A stretch of DNA of 64,000 nucleotides from Pestalotiopsis fici W106-1 (lineage: Eukaryota; Ascomycota; Sordariomycetes; Amphisphaeriales; Sporocadaceae), in NCBI RefSeq assembly GCF_000516985.1, contig NW_006917094.1, positions 1,488,001 through 1,552,000 of the forward strand, in the 5' to 3' direction. How positions within the stretch are numbered: the stretch's first letter is position 1; every line of letters starts with the position of its first letter. Below, piece by piece: positions 25,430 through 36,256 of the stretch. A program made the translations under genes and the position numbers. The notes beneath the pieces are model-generated. The model saw only the letters and a program-made list of their open reading frames with translations, had not been told where the DNA came from and did no database searches.

Positions 25430-25675
25430 ATGTGTTACCAATTGGTTGAGCTTTACTCGAGCTGCCGGTGTCTATACTACCAACATGCAGTGGACCGCTG
25501 TGCAGCATATGGTCGACCCGGTCATTCTGTGACCAAGCGAACCATTCTGGTGGGAGTTGCTTGCCAGGATCACTCTTCCCGAAGCCATTACGGATCATAC
25601 TCCTCCACGCATTACTCGGATTCCGGCTATCACAGCAGCCGTTCTTCTCACAAGAGCTCCCGGCACTACAGGTGA
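25430..25675 (+). CDS. Conserved small Cys-rich fungal protein, unknown function
   Basis: An 81-aa single-exon protein. Residues 1-50 show a pattern I recognise from short uncharacterised Pezizomycotina proteins: MCYQLVELYSSCRCLYYQHA, then VDRCAAYGRPGH and ILVGVACQDHS. Cysteines at 2, 12, 14, 24 and 45, with nearby His residues, suggest a small metal-binding or disulfide fold; this is inference. The C-terminal 30 residues are a Ser/Tyr/His/Arg low-complexity tail with SR-like dipeptides, ending HKSSRHYR. The ATG context (GTCAACATG) is good, and a CT-rich promoter tract with an A-rich leader precedes it. There is no signal peptide, so a cytoplasmic or nuclear location is likely. It is the only convincing protein gene between 13.1 and 31.3 kb. 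Confidence 0.72.
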   Translation: MCYQLVELYSSCRCLYYQHAVDRCAAYGRPGHSVTKRTILVGVACQDHSSRSHYGSYSSTHYSDSGYHSSRSSHKSSRHYR

Positions 25676-26550
25676 ACTACCTGATCTCTGGCGAATAGGC
25701 AGCCGTGCTTCATTTCATCTGTCACTTCTTGACATATGAAAGGCAACGAATCGTCCATCTCAACCTGGTCCACAGCCGTCTTTCCAGTGCAAAGATTGTC
25801 CGATCTGCTGTCGCGTCTCCCGACGAATCCATGATCATATCTTGCGCATATGCCCGCTCGCACTCGCTGATGCGAACAAAGACTTGAATTCCCAGTCCGA
25901 GCAAATGTGCATTGCATATCGATCCAGGGTGACACAGCTTTCAGGACTTGTTGCAATTCAAAACTGGCAGAGCCGCGCAGACAACACGAGACGACGACTT
26001 GGCCACATACGATGTCTTGAGAGATTAACCACTTGCATGCGCTTGGATTGGGCGCCTAACCAAATGGCACACGAAAAGAACACGACTACTCGGTTTGGAA
26101 CTCTCTGTTCGGCACTTCTCGGCATTACTCTGATGGCAGGCATAGCGACGGCATGGGACGAATTTTTTTTTCTTTTTTCGAATTTGTGGTTTCTTATCGG
26201 AGAAGCTGACTGATGGCCTGACGACTTGAAGAATTATGAACGGCATGCCTTGGTTGTGCTCAGTTCTTGCACTTCAGTGGGAATGTGAGGAGAAGGAGGG
26301 GAAAAGTGTTGGCATGGGTTGGTACAATGGTGTTTCTTGGGTTCTTTTTCTTTGCTTCCATTCCCCCTTCGTTCTATTTCATCTCTATCATTTTGACAGA
26401 GTGATTTACCCACAGCGGCGGGACTTGATACCTCTCTATTGAGCCGGGTTAGGGCATATACCAGGAGTTTTTCGGTGGATTGGCTGGAGACTGGTTGGAT
26501 TTTCTATGGCTGGAAGCCACGGTATGATACACGCAGCTTGCCGTTTGTCC

Positions 26551-26652
26551 ATTTCTTCTTTTCCTTTTCCTCTCTCACTTTTCTCTCTTCTTCCTGTTTT
26601 GCATTTTGCAACTTGATCTGTCTTTCTTATTTCTGTCTCTTCTTCCTTTACC
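26551..26652 (+). promoter_or_regulatory. Promoter-like pyrimidine tract without an assigned gene
   Basis: About 100 nt of almost pure C/T on the plus strand, in the style of fungal core promoters. No conserved ORF follows. The closest is the orphan frame at 27080, or a non-coding transcript. Confidence 0.35.
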
Positions 26653-27079
26653 ACACTGGGTGTAGCTTATGTAACAACAAACCTGTACTTCTTCTGTTTC
26701 CACAAGTCATCGACTGCTCAGGAAGTAGTTCGAATACTTTTTTCTCATAGAAGCCAGGTCATGATGCTGGAAAGGGCAAGCTGGCCTTTTTCGCCCTTCA
26801 GGACACCTTGGCCTTGCTTCTATCTCTCTCCCTCTCCGTAGCAGGCAGCTCCCTCTCTTGTATTCTCTAGACATACTTCGTCTGGTCACGAAGCTAGCTT
26901 TTCTACTATCATAGCAACAAGACTACATAGACTTTGGCGCTCGCAAAGAGCTGAAAAAGAGGGCCGGATCACCAGGCTGGGACAAGTAATCAATAAATAC
27001 ACTTTCAACTTGGAGAATCAATTTTGTCTACTAGTATATTGACCCTTCTTGTTACAAATTTCTACACTATCAATGTTGT

Positions 27080-27325
27080 ATGCTATATGGAGTGGTCATG
27101 GCTCCAGTGGTAGCAAAACTTTTGCCTTTGTTGGTGATCGATTCGGTCATGTCCCCAATGTCCCTTCTGGCAGAACAAATCCGAGAGGACATTGCAAAGA
27201 ATCATGCCAATGGAAGAAGAAGACGGCTTATACCGTCAAGTGTGTGGAAAGGTTGGGGATTTATATATCGGTATAAATGCGCCGCAAATGAAAGATGCCT
27301 ACAACGGAAAAACATGGAGGTGTGA
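27080..27325 (+). CDS. Possible orphan small ORF
   Basis: An ATG frame of 81 aa. It has a hydrophobic start (MLYGVVMAPVVAKLLPLLVI), then an amphipathic and basic part (REDIAKNHANGRRRRLIPSS) with two Cys near the end. A second in-frame ATG lies 18 nt in. It is unrecognised, the start context is poor, and other frames overlap. Its only contextual support is the promoter-like CT tract about 430 bp upstream. Confidence 0.22.
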   Translation: MLYGVVMAPVVAKLLPLLVIDSVMSPMSLLAEQIREDIAKNHANGRRRRLIPSSVWKGWGFIYRYKCAANERCLQRKNMEV

Positions 27326-27391
27326 TATCGGTCACCGAATAGCGCAGTGTCACCCACGAATAGGTGGTTGCAATCACCCCGCCGTGGTGGT

Positions 27392-27412
27392 GGGGGGTGG
27401 GGAGGGGAGGGG
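27392..27412 (+). other. G-quadruplex motif
   Basis: Four G runs of 4-6 separated by single bases (GGGGGGTGGGGAGGGG, then AGGGG). It is followed after ten bases by a 28-nt A tract. Confidence 0.8.
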
Positions 27413-27418
27413 AGAGAG

Positions 27419-27422
<4 letters not shown>

Positions 27423-27450
<28 letters not shown>
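27423..27450. repeat. A28 homopolymer
   Basis: Twenty-eight consecutive A, the longest homopolymer noticed in the window. Confidence 0.95.
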
Positions 27451-27452
<2 letters not shown>

Positions 27453-29745
27453 CTTGCCCCCCTTTACTCCATTCGATCTGCCCAACCAAATTTATCCCCC
27501 CTGTTCAGGAATCGTACAATGGCAGATGGATCAAGAGAGACAAGAAATCATCAAAATGTTTCATCAGATCGACTGGGTTGTAGTGCCGGCCGAGGATCAT
27601 TTGATGTCAACGCTGGGGCAGTTCACAGTTAGCAGGTACAACCCTAGAAGAGATGGGATGAACTATTTGACGGCATGGGCATTCCTTCCCAGCGCTGGGC
27701 CTTGCTAAAATAGCCCCCGTAACCGCGGGTCCCTTGGCCGAGTGCCGGCCGTAGAGGGGCACCAACAAGTAAGTTCTGCCCCTACACTTCAGTCAGTAGG
27801 TAGGTACCTAGCATTGGAATGGAGGGGTATGTATTCATTCCCCCATGCTGTATATCGTACAAGCAAACAGTCGCATCCGCAGCCCAAGTGCTGCATCAAG
27901 GGAAACGCAACATGGAAACGATGAATTGGCAATTCCATTAATTCAGCCTCCTGAGCTCAACCATAGACTAGGGGAACGGGAATGTTAGGGTTTAACTTAC
28001 AATTTGCCATGATTCTCTCAAATTCCCATTCATAAAACTCTCTCACACATCTACCCGCCAGTTCCAATAATTTATTTTTGGAAATAAGAAGAAAAAAACT
28101 AAGAGGGCTGCGGTTCGGACTAGCTCGGACTTCTCAAAATACCCAATTCGTACACTCTTAAGTCCATTTTTGGGGCTAGCCTGGACACTAATTTATGTCT
28201 CGTATGTGTGGTGGGAGGGAGAGGAGAGGGCTTCTGCTGACAATCAAAGCAACCCTCCACCTCTCTGTTTCTCACACACACTCACAAACAAGTCTGCCTC
28301 TCACTCACACACTCACACACACACACGAGCGAGGCCGCCACCTAATAGACGCGATAAACGCCCATTGACGCTCGGTAAATGGTGGTCAAACACAGTTTAC
28401 TAGGCAGTAAGATATGCAGGGGAGGGAATCGCTGTCTATGCTTTTGACCACAAGCAGGTTTTTGGGTTTCCACAAGTGGGCAGGAAGAGGAACAAGCCAC
28501 CCTTTCTTCTTGCCAAGCTGCTGGCTGTCCTAGGGTCCAAATTTGTTTCTCACGCACAGCACTGAATATAGATTATGTCGCGTGGATACCAAGCAGGTAA
28601 GTAGACAGGTGAGTAAGAAATGCATCTCAGTGGAAAATTGTCCGAATGGTGTTTCCATCTTTGCCATCTTATTGTCCCAGCCTGTTCTGTCCATCTGGGC
28701 TGGACCTTTTTTTTTTTTTTTCCCAAAGCCACGTGTACGTGTGCTGTATGTATGTAGACACACGTTGGGCGTGCTGACTGCATCTACCTGTACATACCTA
28801 CATCTCGTCAGGTACCACGCACGACTCTGTTTTCGCCTGCTTTTGGGACACGAGTCCTACAGTACACCTACATACAGTACCTACATGATGTACCTACATA
28901 CAACACAACCAGACGCATAACAGAGGGTCGCATTGCATAGGGCTGAATCTCCCCCAAACTTAGGTCCACGTTGTATTACAACCGAGCCAGAAATATGTCT
29001 TGAAACACACAACTCTCATTTCATCATTTAAAAAAGAAAAAATGCAACGGGGCGATCTGTAACCATTGTTTCGATTCGCCTACGGGTCGCTCGCCGTTGA
29101 AAAGGACAAAAGGAACGGCCAAGATGGCACTGCATCATGCGCGAAGGATTGTAGAATGGGGTCCGTGGCGCTGGCACACCACAGCCCATCCATGACCCCT
29201 AGAATTGCCGGGCCAGGGGTAGCGGCTATCATCACGGCCACTGCGGCAAATCCCTCTTGGGTCTTGGACCGACCGGTAGGTACAGGCAGCCTTGTTGCTG
29301 GCCAGTCGCTTCCTTTCCAGTCTACCAGGGTTGCAAGGCTTGTATGAATCCCATTCCATGGTAGTGTATGTAGTCCAGTTCCACGGGGGAGGAAGCGTCG
29401 ATCGTTCTTCAGGAGAGATGAGGTGGGCAGTGAGATCATCTACCCGAGAGGCTTTGATACACATCGACTTACTCACTTACTCACTGCCCGTTCGACCCCC
29501 ATCACCCGCAACCTTGAACTTTTCTCGCTCGAGTAAGCAGTCCCAAGTGGTCTAGACCAAGCCGTACCTACAGTGATATGGGTCTGTTTTCTACAAGGGC
29601 GAACCAACTGCTTCCCGCTTTTGAGCAGGCGGGAAGAGGCGCATCAAATATCCCACCGTCTTCGGTTGGCAATGCCGTCCGCATATGGGCCGAACGGACG
29701 CCTTTGGGTGCTGATATGGGAATCCGAGCTACTACGGCAGGAATT

Positions 29746-29768
29746 CCTATCCTATCCTATCCTATCCT
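29746..29768. repeat. (CCTAT)4 minisatellite
   Basis: Four perfect CCTAT units plus CCT. Confidence 0.9.
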
Positions 29769-31255
29769 CCACCGGAACAGCCAAACCACTTGATCGATGC
29801 CGCTAACAGCAAGGGCCTTTTTCCCTTTCTGTCTTGCCGGCAAAGGAACCGCAAAACGACGATAGATTACTAGCATTTCTTCAACCAGGATGTAATACAG
29901 CCTTTCCGTCCAAATCGGGACACATCTGTCGAGCCAAAGAGAAAAACGTCAAACTGAATTTTCCGATTGGTCGAGACACCCACGCTCTTTTTTAATTATG
30001 TCGCCTTGAAAATCACCCTGTTCTGGATTGTCATTGGTCGGCGCCGTTCATCAGACGATGTATAATTGGAAGCCTGCATGCAAATATTTCATTAGCATGG
30101 TAACACAAAGAGGGACAGAAAACATACGACAGCTACCTCTGCATTACTCAAGTCACAAAACAAGTGCATCATAGGCTATAGCGAGGATATGACCATGACA
30201 AAAACGAGGCATACAACGTGGCTGGCCAAAGTCGCCGTTCATCCTTCGTGGCCCCTCTTCCAGATTGCCGAATGATACATGATCCGAAAGAGGGTAACAG
30301 CTCGCAATGGTTTTTCTTTTCTTCGTCATCATGTTTCCGCACCCGCTTCAAAACAAGAAAGAAAAAAAAAAGGACAATTCATTTCACATCTACCAAGGCG
30401 CTGTCGAATGTGCGGGCAGTGGCCCTAGCCGTCTCCACGCGGGAAGCTAGATACTGCGCAGCTGTTGAGGAAAAACGTGAAAAAGGGCACATCTGGGAGC
30501 TCACCTTTCCCCCCTGGCCCCCTGTAGGCAAGCATTCGATGCCCACGTGGGGGACAAAAAAAGAACATTGGGAAAAATGATGGACAAGGATAGAGAGAGA
30601 GAAATGCCCCATCAATAGCGAATAAGGCATACTCGAATCCACTCAGCACGGGGATATTTTTTTTTTCCCCTTCCACCAAGAAAAGATGGCCAGAATCTGC
30701 CTTGTCGGGAAATCCGAGACACCGGCCGTGGGAAGGGTCTGTGGTCTCCGAAATCTAGTTACAGTCCCGCCTTGGATCCACCAGATTCTTGGTATCCAAG
30801 AGAGGGAAAGGCTTGATGACCTCACTAAGGTTAGTTCAATGCCACCTGCTGTTGATATATTGAACAGCATCAAGTTGTGAATGGTGCATAGATATTTCCT
30901 GCTCATTTGCATTGCGAGTGGTGCCGTCATTTCGTGGATTGTGTCGGTTTGCACTCCTTTGGAAGGGCAGAGAAGAAGTGCATAAATACTATAAAATAGA
31001 GATATTGGCAATTACATGTGAAATTGTCAGTCCCTATCAACTTGCATGTCGCTATAGTCTTGTTCTCCTGGGACTTTTCTCAGCCCTTAGCGGAATACTG
31101 CTTGGCTAGAAATTTATCTCGAGCACGCTCTCGAACGCAATTCCCAAGTAACCAAAACTTGAAAAACACAATACTATTGCTGACGCTCGTGTTTCCAAAG
31201 ATGCATCTATAACTGTTGTATCCCAAGCACAGTCTATGTTCCCGATCTGAGTGTA

Positions 31256-33389
31256 TCATTTTGCTTCCTCACCTTCATCCTCCGCATCGCCCTCTAGCCA
31301 TATCTCATGCCCATCTCCCTCTCTGACCCAGAAACTAGCTATGATCCCACAACAGGCAACGACTGCAAGGCCCCAAAACACAGCTCCCACAGCGCCATGA
31401 GACAATCCGAGTCCGTACAGATAGCCGCAAAGCACAGGTCCAACCGTTCTGGCAAGACTGGAGATGCTCATTCCCATGCCATGAACAGTACCCAGCACGC
31501 TTGGATGTGGCGTGCAATTGTTGACCAAGATTGTTTGAGCCGGTAGAGCAAACGTCCGGCCCGTGACTTGTATAAACAAAACGCCGAGTAGTGCCAACCA
31601 GATCCACGGTCCCGTTTTCTGGCCTGGCGGCGGTGTTGTCGATGGGATTATCGACAGGTATGGCAGCAGAGTGTACGCCATAGGGAACAAGAACAGGCAG
31701 AAGCGCCACATCTGAGGGGTACCGAAGCGTGATGAGAGCCGAGGATACAAGAAGAGCTGCATTGATATGCCTATCACCCCTAGCATGGCCATGGCAAAGC
31801 CAACGCTTCGAGAGGGCAGACCCAGGCCGCCCGTGAAGCGGAAGGGGAGGGAGGGTCGAAAGCCAGGCGGATTAGGGTCCGACGGATTGTATACCGGCGT
31901 GGAGAGAAAGACGAACCATAACGCATTGAAAGTGCCTAAATGAAAGGCAATGAGAAATTGTGAGACAAGCGTCATGCTCACGTTGCGGGTAAAGATGCGC
32001 CTAAATGGGAGTTTCTGCGTATACCGGGGCCGTGGCAGCGAAGCGGGATGCTCTTCCACTGTTGGCGACATTTCTACCGTGTTGATACTGGAAGAATGAG
32101 AATGCAGAGGCTTGTAGGCATACTTTTCTCGCCTCCAGATAAGTAACTGGCCAATCTTAATGGCAATCACTCGTCCGTAGTCGACGCTGCCGCGCAAAGC
32201 ATCGTGCGTCTCTTCCAAACATAACCAAACGCCGACCAAGGCGCATAGAGCGATCCCGGCGCTCACTAGATTTGGCAGTGCGTATGGGAATCGATTGAAG
32301 AATTGTATACTACCGAATACTCCCGGGTAAGATGCAGCTGGGTCAGAGAGAAGACCGCCGAGGACAGGTCCAACGATGATTCCTACATTGAACGTCATTG
32401 GCATGAGCAGGAATGCTCTTGATTGGTACCTGTGTGTAGCGTGTCAGTGAGTATTTCATCAACAAGCACTAGGGTGCTGCATTACCTTTTCTCCCGAACT
32501 ATTTCGCTAACCCTACAAGATGGTTAACCTTGCCCAAACCACAACAAACGCACAAGGCGGGCCACAGTCGAATTGGACATGTGTACCAGACGACAGGCGA
32601 CCAGAACGGGTCTGTATTCTTAGAGCTTGAACTTACATTGTTCTCAGAACACCAGTATTCCCACTCGTCGCCCCGCCCAAGCATCTGAAAAAGAGAGCAG
32701 AGAGAAATGAAGTGGACAGCCCAAATCCAAGGCAGGATATTACTGGGTCACGTCAGCAAATATTGTCTTTTGGGGAGTTTGCAAGACACTCACGAGTGCC
32801 GACAAGACCAATAAGAATGACCCTCTTGCGTCCAACTCGAGGAGAATCGGCCACTCTGCCCCAAACCATTGCAGTTAGGAACTGGGCCGCGGTAAAACTC
32901 GCAGACAGTATACCGGCTTGGCCTGAGATGGTAGAATCTGGAAGACTTGAGTCAAACCATTTCAACTGGTAGAACATATAAGACTGGGGCGCCGTTAGTG
33001 ACCTGGATCATAGTTCTCAGCTCTCTGGAGCTCACCTGCAACGATGTCTGCACCAGTGGCTCACTCAGCCGTGCCAAGGTAATGACGATTAACTGATTCT
33101 TCTTTGGGAGATCTCTCCATGCTACGACTTTTAGTTTTTGCTGTTTCTGATTACTCTCAGTGGAGCTTCTTGACGAGCCCTGGCTGCGGGCCGAACCAGG
33201 CTGGGATTCGATATCGGCGACTCGGTCCAGAGACGTCTGGAGTCTGAGATGCGCGGTCTCCCCGTCGTTGATTCTACCTTCCGCCATGGTGTTCACGGTA
33301 TTTTCGAATTGTGTATCAATGTCCAAGCCTTCATCCAATGGTGTAGCATTGTTATCATGGCTGATAGAGCTGGAGCCTGAGCCACTCAT
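31256..33389 (-). CDS. MFS transporter (DHA1/ZIFL-like), five exons
   Basis: A twelve-helix major facilitator, probably at the plasma or vacuolar membrane; substrate unknown. Exons: 33036-33389, 32794-32983, 32637-32742, 32486-32512 and 31256-32429. They join in frame to 616 aa. The N-terminal ~95 residues are a hydrophilic Ser/Gln-rich cytosolic tail. The transporter begins ITLARLSEPLVQTSLQ/SYMFYQLKW. The helix 2-3 loop carries motif A (GRVADSPRVGRKRV). Next come FGLSTSFLSALFFRCLGG and GNTGVLRTM, then VSEIVREK from a 27-nt micro-exon, then RYQSRAFLLMPMTFNVGIIVGPVLGGLLSD across the last junction. A long central loop (including HSHSSSINTVEMSPTVEEH) separates the two six-helix halves. Introns 1 and 2 are 52 and 51 nt; intron 3 is 124 nt. 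Fungal relatives include zinc-induced-facilitator-like proteins, which does not establish zinc transport here. Confidence 0.92.
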
Positions 33390-34495
33390 CGATGACGGCG
33401 ATTGCAAAATTGAACCTTGGGCCTGCAGGAGGACTCTGGCATATGACTTTTTAAAGTTTCTTGGAAAGCGCCTGCACTCCAATTTAACAATGTAATTTAG
33501 TGAATTATTGGCGAAAATAGCATGTATGGTCCGCTCCGGGCCGATTGCGTAGAACTCAGATCTCAACAGACAGTTTTTGAAGCTGAAAGAATTGATTTGC
33601 TCCGAAGTAGACACAAGAATTTTTTTTTTCCCTCTCGCTGTGACTTGTGACTGTCCAGTCAAGCGATAGCGGGTGCGCGTGCGCATGCGGCCTTATCGGA
33701 AACCGAGAGCGGGCGCGTTTGGACTCTTTGTTGCAGCGAATCCCGGAACCGAGACGGACGGCGGTTGGCCAGTCGTGTGACCTGCTTTTGTCAAATACTG
33801 CGCAGGCAGGCGACTTTGGCGGCCCAAGACGGCTGGGCCCTTGTAAGGGTATGAACGAGTAAAGGCCGGCGCCAACGCCGTGCATGACAATCCAGCACGC
33901 TGAATGGATGGATTGGAGGGACTGGGCAGACTAACGTCTGGAGATGGACCGGGGATACAACTCGCTGCACTTTGAATAAGGCTCAAGGCTCCGGATCGAT
34001 CGGCCGTTCGTGGCGCGGGGCGGGGTCTTGCTTGCGTCTTTGCCTGCCTTGTTCTGTTTCCTTTGGGCCAATGGGAGGGAACATTAAATGGTCAATGGCA
34101 CGCATAACGCTTAGGCAAATCTGTGGCGAGCAAATGAGCATAACGAAGCTTCAAGATGTGAAACATGGAAGAATCAAAGACGCAACTTCAAGGTGCTCCT
34201 CAGCCTTCTAGCTCTTCCTCTTTGGTACGTCTCTGAAATACCTACCGTCCCTTCCGTGAAAAGGATTCATATCGGTCAATATGACTCCAAGTAAATTGAG
34301 AGTGCTTTCCCTCGGTGATCTTTGGGGGAGCTACGCAATTTGCCCAAAAGAAGACATCCGAGAGAATTCCTTTTTCTTTTTCTGGATCGAACACTTTTAT
34401 CATCATGTGTGTACGCCTCACTATTCAGGTATGAATGAAACACATTTTCCGAAAATCTTTTTCATCACAATGATCTAGGTTATAATTTTCTTATT
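33390..34495. other. Intergenic, GH79 to MFS
   Basis: No gene seen. It contains the MFS leader and promoter (GC-rich around 33650-34050) and the 3' flank of the GH79 gene. Confidence 0.6.
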
Positions 34496-36256
34496 CTACA
34501 AAACCATTGCAACAACCATGGCGAAAAGCCCGACTTGGCATGCAACCAATGATGAAAGAGTAATAGCGCCAGAGGTGTTTCCATCAGACCCTGACCCAGA
34601 CTCTGAGCCTGAAGAAGAGCCATTACTGGGGCTAGCACTGCTGAGCTCAAGCAGCACTCCATGCGCCTCGGGAAGTATAATCTTGACGACACCATCATCC
34701 TCGACGGTGATGATTTCCGTGGCTTCGGTACCGACCTTTGCTCCAGTGTCCGGGTCAAAGGTCACGCCCGAGACTGTCACGTTGCTCTTTGCATTGGTGC
34801 CGGGACCCGCGAGCCGGGTCACACTGACGTTGCTGCCAGCAGCCCACGGCGTGTTGATGGTCAGCGTGCTGTTGGGTCGCTCTCCCTCGCTGAAGCTGGT
34901 GCCGTCGGTCGCGCTCAAGGTTGACGGATTGCTGAGTCCTTCGGTACCATTCCACACGCCCATGTCGAGGAAGACGAGCTTCTGCAGAGAGTCATTGCCA
35001 TTGTAGATGGTGTAGCCGCTCAGAGAGCTCGAGTTCGCGTCCGGAATCGCAGAGACGCTGAATGATTCGTTGCTCGCCGATGCCACAATCTTGGATATGA
35101 AGTAGTGCCCGTACCAACCGGCCCGGATGCCAGGGACCAGGTCCTCACCCTTAAGAGTATATGGGACTGGGGTGAAGCTACTGTACTCGCTCTGGGCGCC
35201 GAGGTGGAAATATATCTTCTGGAACCCGAGAGAAGCAGCCATCAAGACGTAATCGACACCCCAGAGCGCTGCACCAAATGTGTCGCTGATACCACTCTTT
35301 CCAGAACAACTAATGGAGTTTGTCTCGCCCATGACCAAAGGAGCACCCGCGGCATCGGCCGCAGCCACCTGGGGAATATATTGCGAGACATTTAGCCATA
35401 GGGTTGTGTGGTTCGAAAGCAAGTCAAGACGCATCCGAAGCCAGCGGGTAGTGTCGCAGGTTGACTGTGGATAGAGGTGCGTGGCGTAGCTTCCAATGAT
35501 GTCGGCGTCCGCCTCATCCTCTGCCGCCGTGAGGTTGGCAATGCTGAAATCGTCAATCTCATCCTGCTGATCCGGCACCAAGGGCGGGTCTGCAAAGACA
35601 CCAGCTTGGAATTTGGGCTGTTTCGAGGCCGACTTGTACCAGTCCGAGTCGGTGATCTGGCCAGTCAGGTTGCGGAACTGCTCAAGGTACATTTGAACGC
35701 CCCAGCTGGCGTTTCTCCAGCCCTTGTGGATAAAGTGATCAATCTCATTGCCGGCCTCAAACATGAACAGCTTGTCTCCCAGTGCCTCGTGTACGGCTTG
35801 CGCTTCCGTCACTGCGTCTGCCCAAGCAGAGGCGTTGTTGGCAAAGTTGAGGGTGTAAATCAAGTCGGTTCCTTCAGGGAAGTAATCGCTCCAGGTCGTG
35901 TACCATTCTGGGGTAATGTTGAATTGAGTGACGCTTGGCAGTGCCGGCAACGGAAGTGAGGCATTGCCCGTCGGCAACGTATCGTGAATATAGGTCTGAT
36001 CGGCCGTATTGCCACCAACACGAATCGGGGGTGCCTTGCCCGTCACGTCTTTGATGTGACCAAGCAGAGTAGAGGCCAAGGTATTGTTGATGTAGCTGTC
36101 GAGCCAGATTGGCTCAATCGAGTACCCATATACATCAGGGCCCAGTGCTCTCTTCGAAAGAGTGGCGGGTATGATGACCGTAGCATCCTTAGCTACCACG
36201 CCGCTAATCACGGCCAAGCCGAGGACAAGTGCTGAAGAAAACACCATGGCTGCCAA
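34496..36256 (-). CDS. Glycoside hydrolase family 79, GPI-anchored
   Basis: Single exon, 586 aa. GH79 enzymes release beta-glucuronides or act on related glucuronate-bearing glycans (arabinogalactan or proteoglycan side chains). A signal peptide spans about residues 1-22 (ending SGVVAK). The TIM-barrel contains PPIRVGGNTADQT. FEAGNEID places the likely acid/base at Glu171 and VMGETNSISC the likely nucleophile at Glu311. A beta-rich C-terminal domain of the GH79C type follows. The tail is a Ser/Gly-rich spacer (SNGSSSGSESGSGSDGN), then a hydrophobic end without basic residues, which fits a GPI-attachment signal and a wall or membrane location. Many N-x-S/T sites agree with secretion. Substrate specificity cannot be read from the sequence. 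Confidence 0.92.
   Translation of the reverse strand: MAAMVFSSALVLGLAVISGVVAKDATVIIPATLSKRALGPDVYGYSIEPIWLDSYINNTLASTLLGHIKDVTGKAPPIRVGGNTADQTYIHDTLPTGNASLPLPALPSVTQFNITPEWYTTWSDYFPEGTDLIYTLNFANNASAWADAVTEAQAVHEALGDKLFMFEAGNEIDHFIHKGWRNASWGVQMYLEQFRNLTGQITDSDWYKSASKQPKFQAGVFADPPLVPDQQDEIDDFSIANLTAAEDEADADIIGSYATHLYPQSTCDTTRWLRMRLDLLSNHTTLWLNVSQYIPQVAAADAAGAPLVMGETNSISCSGKSGISDTFGAALWGVDYVLMAASLGFQKIYFHLGAQSEYSSFTPVPYTLKGEDLVPGIRAGWYGHYFISKIVASASNESFSVSAIPDANSSSLSGYTIYNGNDSLQKLVFLDMGVWNGTEGLSNPSTLSATDGTSFSEGERPNSTLTINTPWAAGSNVSVTRLAGPGTNAKSNVTVSGVTFDPDTGAKVGTEATEIITVEDDGVVKIILPEAHGVLLELSSASPSNGSSSGSESGSGSDGNTSGAITLSSLVACQVGLFAMVVAMVL

Larger units (their letters stand above)
25676..31255. other. 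5.6-kb intergenic region
   Basis: No confident gene. It contains a CT-rich promoter-like tract (26551-26652), an orphan 81-codon frame (27080), a G-quadruplex motif abutting A28 (27392-27450), clustered ACCTACATAC words at 28740-28910 and a (CCTAT)4 repeat (29746-29768). The right end is the 3' flank of the MFS gene. Confidence 0.6.
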
